Source: an uncultured Paracoccaceae bacterium (GTDB lineage: Bacteria; Pseudomonadota; Alphaproteobacteria; Rhodobacterales; Rhodobacteraceae). From it: DNA of 42,175 nucleotides. The stretch covers positions 1-42,175 of the forward strand of contig CALIZF010000028.1 in NCBI GenBank assembly GCA_938028765.1, given 5' to 3'. This document shows, in pieces, positions 36,295 through 42,175 of this stretch (the stretch's first letter is position 1; the number at the start of each line of letters is the position of its first letter). Both the position numbers and the translations under genes were made by a program. The notes under the pieces are model-generated. The model had not been told where the DNA came from, made no database searches, and worked only from the letters and a program-made list of their open reading frames with translations.

Positions 36295-36401
36295 TGCGCG
36301 GCGCTCAAGGCAGGGTTGCGCGCGGTCGCGCCGGATCGACGCGGGCGCGGTCTTGTGGCATCCTGCGCTTCAGGGAGGATCGCGCCACGACGGAGGCCGC
36401 C

Positions 36402-36626
36402 ATGCCGCTCCGCCCTGCCAATTCCCCGCTCAGCCCCGCCGTTTCGGCGGCGCTCGACAGGTTCCTTGCCGAGACAGGGCTCGGCTGGAACCCGGCCATC
36501 GACCGTCCCGGACGCGAGGCGCGTCTGGCCGCGCTTGCGGCGCTGCCGGATGCGGCTCTGGCGGCGATGGGGCTTGCACGGGCCGATCTGCCGCGCTTCG
36601 TCTATGCCGACCTCATCGCGCGTTAG
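36402..36626 (+). CDS. Small conserved-type protein between ureC and ureE, DUF1127-like motif
   Basis: The ATG at 36402 follows a CGGAGG ribosome site; the longer frame from 36294 is rejected. The 74-residue product has a helical N-terminus and a C-terminal ALPDAALAAMGLARADLPRF resembling the L-x-D-x-GL-x-R-xx-I pattern of DUF1127 proteins. Role in the urease operon is unknown. Confidence 0.6.
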   Translation: MPLRPANSPLSPAVSAALDRFLAETGLGWNPAIDRPGREARLAALAALPDAALAAMGLARADLPRFVYADLIAR

Positions 36627-36630
36627 CTTC

Positions 36631-37290
36631 ATGCACGACCTCTGCCCGCCGCTGCCGCCCGCCCGTGCCATCTGCCGCGCCGCCGAGCGCGACAGAGAGC
36701 CCTGCGCTGCCGTCACCCTCGGCTATGATGCGCGCCTCCTGCGCCGCCGGCGGCTCGAGACGGCCGAGGGCGCGGGGTTTCTAGTCGATCTTTCAGAGAT
36801 GGTGAGCCTCGATCAGGGGGATTGTTTCGTTCTCGAGGACGGAAGGCTGATCGAGGTGATCGCGGCAGAAGAAGATGTCGTCGTTGTCACCGGCGATCTG
36901 CCGCGGCTGGCCTGGCATATCGGGAACCGGCACACCCCCTGCCAGATCGAGGCGGACCGCTTGCTGATCCGGCGGGATCATGTGCTGGAAGGAATGCTTG
37001 CGCAGCTCGGGGCGACGCTGACCCATGCCGCAGAACCGTTCCGACCCGAGGGCGGCGCCTATGGCCACGGGCGGACGATGGGGCACAGCCACGATGCGCA
37101 CAGCCACGATGCGCACGGGCACGGTGCGCACGAGCACGACGGGGACGGGCACGACGGGGACGGGCACGACGGGCACGGGCATGGGCACGGGCATGACGGC
37201 GAGGATCGGCGCCCTGCCCGAGGGAACGACGAGACCTGCGGATCCGGCGATCCGCTTCATCGCCTCCATCGCCACGGGCCGGCAGGCTGA
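36631..37290 (+). CDS. ureE: Urease nickel metallochaperone UreE with long His-rich tail
   Basis: 219 residues. The N-terminal peptide-binding part and the metal-binding domain are present (FLVDLSEMVSLDQGDCFVLE; LAWHIGNRHTPCQIEADR, with the interface His in GNRH). Residues 146-188 contain 15 His in HD/HG repeats, a nickel-storage tail, followed by a Cys and three more His near the end. Tail DNA (37076-37195) is a set of imperfect GGGCACGACGGGGAC-type repeats and so is prone to length change. Stops four bases before ureF. Confidence 0.92.
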   Translation: MHDLCPPLPPARAICRAAERDREPCAAVTLGYDARLLRRRRLETAEGAGFLVDLSEMVSLDQGDCFVLEDGRLIEVIAAEEDVVVVTGDLPRLAWHIGNRHTPCQIEADRLLIRRDHVLEGMLAQLGATLTHAAEPFRPEGGAYGHGRTMGHSHDAHSHDAHGHGAHEHDGDGHDGDGHDGHGHGHGHDGEDRRPARGNDETCGSGDPLHRLHRHGPAG

Positions 37291-37294
37291 GGCG

Positions 37295-37957
37295 ATGCGC
37301 GATGGCGCTGCCCCTGTCGAGCCGGCCGCCGACCGGCTGCGGCTGGCGCACTGGCTGTCGCCCGCTTTCCCGACCGGCGGCTTCGCCTGGTCGCAAGGAC
37401 TCGAAACCGCGATGGCGACAGGCGGCGTGCGCGATGCCGCCACGCTGGCGGCGTGGATCGCCGACGCGCTGGACTTCGGCGGCCTCAGGACCGAGGCGAT
37501 CCTGCTGGCCCGCACGCGCGACCCTGACGCCGATCCCGACGCGCTCGACGCATTGGCCCGGGCGCTGGCACCCTCGGCCGAGCGTCTGGCCGAGACGGTC
37601 GAACAGGGCGCGGCCTTCGCGGCCGCGGTCGCGGCGGTGACCGGCACGACGCAGGCGGCGCGCGCGTACCCGGTCGCGGTCGGCGCGGCGACGCGCGCGC
37701 TGGCCCTGCCGACGGCCGAGGTGGCAGCGGGCTATCTGCAGGCGCAGGCGCTGCAACTGGCGGCGGCGGCGATGCGGTTCGTGCCGCTCGGCCAGGCCGA
37801 CGGGCACCGCGCGGTTGCCCGCGCCGCCACGCGGATCACGGCGCTGGCGCCGGCGCTTGCTGCGGCCCCTCTCGAAGCCATCGGCACCGCCACGGTCCGG
37901 GCTGACCTTCTGGCGATGACCCACGAAACCCTGCCCACGAGGATCTTCCGCTCATGA
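37295..37957 (+). CDS. ureF: Urease accessory protein UreF
   Basis: 220 residues, all-helical, with the family start [20 protein letters not shown] and a C-terminal [13 protein letters not shown]. UreF bridges UreD and UreG in the activation complex. I use the ATG at 37295; the in-frame ATG at 37193 would extend it into the ureE His tail and looks non-coding. ATGA overlap with ureG. Confidence 0.92.
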   Translation: MRDGAAPVEPAADRLRLAHWLSPAFPTGGFAWSQGLETAMATGGVRDAATLAAWIADALDFGGLRTEAILLARTRDPDADPDALDALARALAPSAERLAETVEQGAAFAAAVAAVTGTTQAARAYPVAVGAATRALALPTAEVAAGYLQAQALQLAAAAMRFVPLGQADGHRAVARAATRITALAPALAAAPLEAIGTATVRADLLAMTHETLPTRIFRS

Positions 37958-38577
37958 CATCGCCCCACGGCCCCCTCAAGGTCGGCATCGGCGGCCCGGT
38001 TGGCGCCGGCAAGACGACGCTGACCGAACGGCTGTGCGCTGCGCTCGCGCCGCGCCTGTCGATGGCGGTGATCACCAACGACATCTACACCCGCGAGGAT
38101 GCCGATTACCTGACCCGCGCGCAGGTGCTGCCCGCCGAGCGGATCCGCGGGGTCGAGACGGGGGGGTGCCCGCATACCGCGATCCGCGAGGACGCCTCGA
38201 TCAACCTTGCTGCGGTGGCCGACCTGCGCCGGACCTTCCCCGACCTCGACCTGATCCTGATCGAAAGCGGGGGCGACAACCTCGCCGCAACCTTCAGCCC
38301 GGAACTCGCGGACCTGACCGTCTATGTCATCGACACGGCGGCCGGGCAGGACATCCCGCGCAAGCGGGGGCCGGGGCTGGCACGGTCGGACCTGCTGGTC
38401 GTCAACAAGACCGATCTTGCGCCGCATGTTGGCGTGGATCTCGCGCTGCTCGAAGCGGACGCGCGCGCGGCGCGGGGCGCGCGGCCCTTCGTGCTGGCGC
38501 AGCTGCGTCACGGGCGCGGGGTGGACGCCGTGGTGGACTTCCTGATCCGCGAGGGCGGCCTCACCCCGCGGGCCTGA
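37954..38577 (+). CDS. ureG: Urease accessory GTPase UreG
   Basis: 207 residues with P-loop [25 protein letters not shown] (CPH nickel-binding motif), [15 protein letters not shown] and the G4 motif NKTDLAP. It delivers nickel to UreC by GTP hydrolysis. Last gene of the urease operon; 332 bases without a gene follow. Confidence 0.96.
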   Translation: MTSPHGPLKVGIGGPVGAGKTTLTERLCAALAPRLSMAVITNDIYTREDADYLTRAQVLPAERIRGVETGGCPHTAIREDASINLAAVADLRRTFPDLDLILIESGGDNLAATFSPELADLTVYVIDTAAGQDIPRKRGPGLARSDLLVVNKTDLAPHVGVDLALLEADARAARGARPFVLAQLRHGRGVDAVVDFLIREGGLTPRA

Positions 38578-38909
38578 CGGCGCGAAGCGGCCCGCGGCGG
38601 GGATCGCCGGCCCGCACCGGCACAATTCCGCGCCAGTGCGGCGGAGAATCGCCGCCCTCACATGCTGCACAACCGGATGGCCCGTGTCCCGCGCCGCGGC
38701 GGGCCCGTCCGGTTTCCGCGGCGCGGCAACGGGTGTCGGACGGCGCCGCAGGCGGGCCCTCCGGGGCAGCCCTGCGGATCGGATGTGCGGCGACGTGTTC
38801 CTGGCAGGGCCCCCGCCGCCGCACGGGGTGCAACCGAGGTCGCCGCCGACATACGGGCCGCCGCACCGCGTGCGGCAAGCCCGTGCGCGCGGCGTGAAGG
38901 GACGGAGGC
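38578..38909 (+). other. 332-bp intergenic region upstream of the urt genes
   Basis: No gene is convincing; frames across it are Arg/Pro-rich. It must contain the urt promoter. I looked for an RpoN -24/-12 element, expected for nitrogen control, and found no sequence with correct spacing. A purine-rich GGACGGAGG lies directly before the urtA start. Confidence 0.5.
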
Positions 38910-39476
38910 ATGACCGGACTGAGGGGGATGGCGCTGGCGGACGGGCTGACGCTGGCGGCGGCGGGCGCATGGGCGCAGGAAGCGATCAAGATCGGGATCC
39001 TGCATGCGCTGTCGGGCACGATGGCGATTTCCGAAACGACCCTCAAGGACACGATGCTGATGCTGATCGCCCGGCAGAACGCCAGGGGCGGCGTTCTGGG
39101 CAGGCAGCTCGAAGCGGTGGTCGTCGATCCGGCCGTCAAATGGCCGCTCTTCGCCGAAAAGGCGCGCGAGCTTCTGGCCGTCTCGAATGATGTCGGTGCG
39201 GTGCGCAACGCGATGTACGGCCTCGAGGTGCCGAACCTGACCGGCAACATCGCGAAGATGCTGCCGAACCAGCACCTGACCAAGCCGGTCCTGATCGGCG
39301 AGATCCGCGCCGACGGCCAGTTCGACATCACCAGCCAGACCGAGCCCGTGCCGGGCGACGCCCGGACCGACTATCTGCCGGAATCGGCGGTGCCCGAAGC
39401 CGACTGGCCGGACCTCGGCTGCGGAATGCACAAGACCGCGACCAAGACCTGCGTGCAGATCAAGTCCAACCACTGA
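38910..39476 (+). pseudogene. urtA: Urea-binding protein UrtA with a large internal in-frame deletion
   Basis: 188 residues against about 420 for UrtA. Residues 25-92 are the UrtA N-terminus ([20 protein letters not shown] ... [12 protein letters not shown]) and residues 96-188 its C-terminus ([33 protein letters not shown]). The part between, roughly 230 residues with most of the ligand-binding cleft and the hinge, is missing at a junction near 39183-39197, in frame. The signal peptide is also poor: no basic n-region in the usual place and Asp11 in the hydrophobic core. It is most likely non-functional. An assembly collapse is the alternative. Confidence 0.8.
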
Positions 39477-39484
39477 CGCGCCCG

Positions 39485-39514
39485 GCAGGCGGCCCCCCCG
39501 CCGGGGCCGCCTGC
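39485..39514 (+). repeat. 12-bp perfect hairpin between urtA and urtB
   Basis: GCAGGCGGCCCC (39485-39496) pairs exactly with GGGGCCGCCTGC (39503-39514), loop CCCGCC. No T-run follows. It is placed like the stem-loops that stabilise binding-protein mRNA and attenuate the downstream permease genes in ABC operons. Confidence 0.7.
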
Positions 39515-39535
39515 AAGCCGCAGCTGCGGGGTCTC

Positions 39536-41484
39536 ATGCGCGCCCTCATCCTTGCCCTTGCCGCGCTGATCGCGCTGGCAGCAGCGCCCGCGCGGGCCGA
39601 TCTTCCTGCGGTGCTTCGCGCCAATGCCGGGGCGATCGCCAAGCCGGCCCGCGCGACGGCCCCCGCGGTGCTGGCCGCCATCGTCGCCACCGGCGACCCG
39701 GCCGTGCCGGCGTTTCTGAAGGCCAAGGGCCGACCGGCGACTGTGGTCGCGCAACGCAGACGGCGCGTTCTTCATTGCCGCCGAGGGCGATCCCCTGCGC
39801 CTGACCGATGCCGCCACCGCCGCCCCGGCGGGCAAAGCGCCGAAACGCGACTTCGACCGGCGGCGCCCCAACGCCGGTGTCCGGTCGCTGATCGCCACCG
39901 CGCTGGTGCAGTTCCAGCTGTCGGACCCCGACCCGAACCGCCGCCGCGCCGCCCTCGCCGCCATCGCCCGCAACCCCGAGGCCGACCATATGCCCGCCCT
40001 GCGCGCTGCGCTGGCGAGCGTGGCCGATCCGGGCATCGCCGCGCAGAAGGCGCGGCTCGAACGGCTGCTGACCATCCGGTTCAGCGACAGCGCCGGGCGG
40101 GTCGCGGCGATCGCCGGCTTCGGCGCCGACCCCGGCCTCGATCTGCGCGCGGTGCTGAACACGCTGGTGGCGACGCGCCTTCTGGTCGTGCCGGCGGGCG
40201 AGCCGCTGCCGGCAGGCCTCAACCTCAAGGCCGAATATCGGCCGGGCGACGACGCCCTGCCCGAGGCCGAGGCCTACGCCGCCCTCGTCGCCGAAGGCCG
40301 CGCGCCCGCGCGGCTGACGCCGGCGGACCAGCGCGCGGCGCTGATCGCGAACCTCCGCGACGGCCGCGTCGGGGGCGTCGCGGCGGCTGATCTGGCGTCG
40401 CAGGCGGCGCGCGACCGCGCCTACACCGCGCTCGAGGCCGCAGGGGCGGTTCCCGCCGCCGCCACCGACGACGAAGTGCGCGCGGCGCTGGCCGCGCACC
40501 GGTTCGTTGCGGTCCATGCCGAGCCCGACCCGGCGGTCACCGCGGCGGCCGAGGCGGCGCTGACCCGGATCGGCGGGCGGCCGGCGCTGTTCCAGGCGGC
40601 GGATCTCGCGCGCGACGCCCTGTCGCTGGCCGCGATCTACTTCCTCGCGGCCATCGGACTTGCCGTCACCTTCGGGGGTGATGCGCGTCATCAACATGGC
40701 GCATGGCGAATTCATCATGATGGGTGCCTACACGGGCTATGTCGCCCAGCTCTGGATCGCGGGCTACGCGGTCGCGATCCTCGCCGCGCTGCCTCTGGCC
40801 TTCGCCGTCGGCTTCTCGGCGGGGGTGCTGCCGGACCGGCTGGTGATCCGGCGGCTCTACGACCGGCCGCTCGAGACGCTGCTTGCGACTTTCGGCGTCT
40901 CGATCGCGTTGCAGCAGCTGGTCAGGACCGTGTTCGGCACGCAGGCCCGCCCCCTGACGGCGCCTGCCTGGCTGGACGGACAGCTTGCCTTCAACGACGT
41001 GGTCGCGATCCGCTGCATCCGCATCGCGATCTTCGTCCTCGCCCTCCTGTTCCTTGCCCTCTCCCTTCTGGTGATGACGCGGACGCGCCTCGGACTCGAG
41101 GTGCGGGTGGTCACGCAGAACCCCCGCATGGCCGCCAGCATGGGGATCGACCCCGACCGCATCAACATGCCGACCTTCGGCCTCGGGTCCGGCATCGCCG
41201 GCATCGCGGGCGTCGCCATCGGCCTCTATGCCCAGGTGACGTCCGAGATCGGGCGGCAGTACATCGTGCAGTCCTTCATGACCGTGGTGGTCGGCGGCGT
41301 CGGCAACATCTGGGGCACGCTGCTGGGCGCAAGCCTGATCGGCGGCCTGCAGAAGGTGATCGAGTGGTTCAATCCCGCCAAAACGCTTGCCGCCCAGACC
41401 TACATGATCCTCTTCATCATCGCCTTCATCCGGTTCCGCCCGCGCGGCATCATCGCCCTCCGCGGCCGGGCGGCGGGGGACTGA
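39536..41484 (+). pseudogene. urtB: Urea ABC transporter permease UrtB with two +1 frameshifts
   Basis: The UrtB sequence runs through three frames. Frame 1 (from 39536): signal-like MRALILALAALIALAAAPARA to PAVPAFLKA. It shifts at the GGG run 39727-39729; frame 2 then reads RNADGAFFIAAEGDPLRLTD to YFLAAIGLAVTFG. It shifts again at the five-G run 40674-40678; frame 3 continues VMRVINMAHGEFIMMGAYTG to the stop at 41484. Each shift equals one extra G. Joined, the parts give about 648 residues, the length I expect for long-form UrtB with a periplasmic N-terminal domain and membrane domain. Real decay and homopolymer sequencing error fit equally well. Confidence 0.85.
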
Positions 41485-41503
41485 CACGCATGACCGCGGC
41501 CTC

Positions 41504-41547
41504 TTCATCTTGTCTCAAATACTCCGGGGTCCGGGGCAGCGCCCCGG
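41504..41547 (+). repeat. Dispersed Rhodobacteraceae intergenic repeat, copy 2
   Basis: TTCATCTTGTCTCAAATACT then CCGGGG, and a hairpin CCGGGGC (41531-41537) / GCCCCGG (41541-41547) with loop AGC. The first 23 bases agree with copy 1 at 20273 at all but three positions. It lies in the 101-base gap between urtB and urtC, so it interrupts an operon that is normally tightly packed. Confidence 0.7.
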
Positions 41548-41585
41548 GGGGCGCGCCGGGGCACGCCGCCGCGCGGGGGCGTGCA

Positions 41586-42175
41586 TGACCGGCCCCTTCC
41601 TCGCCCGCAACCCCTCGGTCCTGTGGTTCATCCTCGCGCTGGCGCTGTTCACGTTCGCTGCGACGGTCCTCGGCGAAGCCTACGGCGCGGCCGTCATCTC
41701 GACATCCTTCGTCAAGACGCTCGGCAAGACGTTGTGCCCGTGCCTCGTTGCGCTGGCGATGGACCTCGTCTGGGGCTATACGGGGGTCCTGAGCCTCGGC
41801 CACATGGCCTACTTCGCGCTCGGCGGCTACATGATCGGCATGTGGCTCATGTATGCCCGGACCGAGGGCATCGTGCTGGCCTCGCTGTCCGGCGCCCCGA
41901 TCCCGCCAACCCCGCAGGAGGTGCGCGAGGCGATTGGCACGCAGATCTTCGGGGTCGTGGGGGGGTCCGAAATCCCCGCGATCTGGGCCTTCGCACAGTC
42001 GCTGGCCGCCCAGCTTGCTCTGCTCGTCCTCGTGCCGGGCGGCCTCGCGCTGGCGTTCGGGTGGCTGGCGTTCCGCAGCCGCGTCACGGGCGTCTGTCTG
42101 CCGATCCTGACCCAGGCGATGACGCTTGCGCTGGCGCTCTACCTCTTGCGGAACGACAGCGGCCTGTGCGGCAAC
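41586..42175 (+). CDS. urtC: Urea ABC transporter permease UrtC, 3'-truncated by window edge
   Basis: Open from the ATG at 41586 to the window end (196 codons). It begins MTGPFLARNPSVLWFILALA; VISTSFVKTLGKTLCPCLVA, LGHMAYFALGGYMIGMWLMY and LPILTQAMTLALALYLLRND are characteristic UrtC segments. It would form the membrane channel with UrtB. No frameshift is seen in the visible part, in contrast to urtB. Separated from urtB by a dispersed repeat. Confidence 0.88.

Noticed and set aside
37193-37294. Upstream ATG for ureF overlapping ureE
   Set aside because: The added residues are encoded inside the ureE tail and do not resemble UreF; the ATG at 37295 gives the family N-terminus.
38790-38860. 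Possible RpoN -24/-12 promoter before urtA
   Set aside because: TGGCA and GC elements occur but the spacing between GG and GC is wrong by one base, and other elements are missing.

Overview
The window is very GC-rich alphaproteobacterial chromosome. Gene content and synteny point to the Rhodobacteraceae (Rhodobacterales): GapR/DUF2312, a persulfide-detoxification operon (blh-pmpA-pmpB-DUF442), a symporter-linked histidine kinase, urease with the Urt urea transporter, and two copies of a dispersed repeat that I associate from memory with this family. Genus cannot be fixed from the sequence.

Layout. (1) 1-1911: the 3' part of a CARF-HEPN CRISPR-accessory ribonuclease, a decayed IS5-type transposase and tRNA-Thr(UGU), which looks like the edge of an accessory or defence region. 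(2) 2.0-6.2 kb: housekeeping genes, namely a degenerate sulfotransferase-like protein, GapR, a small membrane protein, a FadJ-type beta-oxidation enzyme, a 62-aa protein and a DksA-like factor. (3) 6.3-8.7 kb: a sulfide/persulfide operon with a recognisable operator-promoter and a clean terminator. (4) 8.9-17 kb: a FliM/FliN-like protein, a receiver / small membrane protein / symporter-kinase operon, a HisN-like phosphatase, an XRE regulator next to a cluster of TTGC motifs, a quinone oxidoreductase and a Bax-inhibitor-1 protein. (5) 17.1-28.6 kb: a surface-glycolipid locus. On the minus strand lpxA-lpxD-GT4 form one unit and a GnnA-like dehydrogenase with a GnnB-like aminotransferase form another. 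On the plus strand lie an SDR epimerase and a tightly coupled five-gene operon (DUF2334 deacetylase, LpxB-related GT, GT2, GNAT, second LpxB-like GT). (6) 28.7-38.6 kb: a three-gene NMT1-type ABC importer, then ureD-ureA-(ureJ/FmdE fusion)-ureB-133aa-ureC-74aa-ureE-ureF-ureG. (7) 38.9-42.2 kb: a urea ABC transporter in which urtA carries a large internal in-frame deletion, urtB has two +1 frameshifts, and urtC is open to the window edge.

How the parts fit. GnnA/GnnB-like enzymes beside lpxA and LpxB-like glycosyltransferases suggest a non-standard, perhaps 2,3-diamino-sugar (amide-linked) lipid A, or a second lipid-A-like glycolipid. This is the best candidate here for an undescribed pathway. 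In the urease region the nickel accessory set (UreD/E/F/G) is complete, and an unusual UreJ-FmdE fusion is inserted between ureA and ureB. The damaged urtA/urtB next to intact urease suggests loss of high-affinity urea uptake, or else local sequence error; the two need to be told apart.
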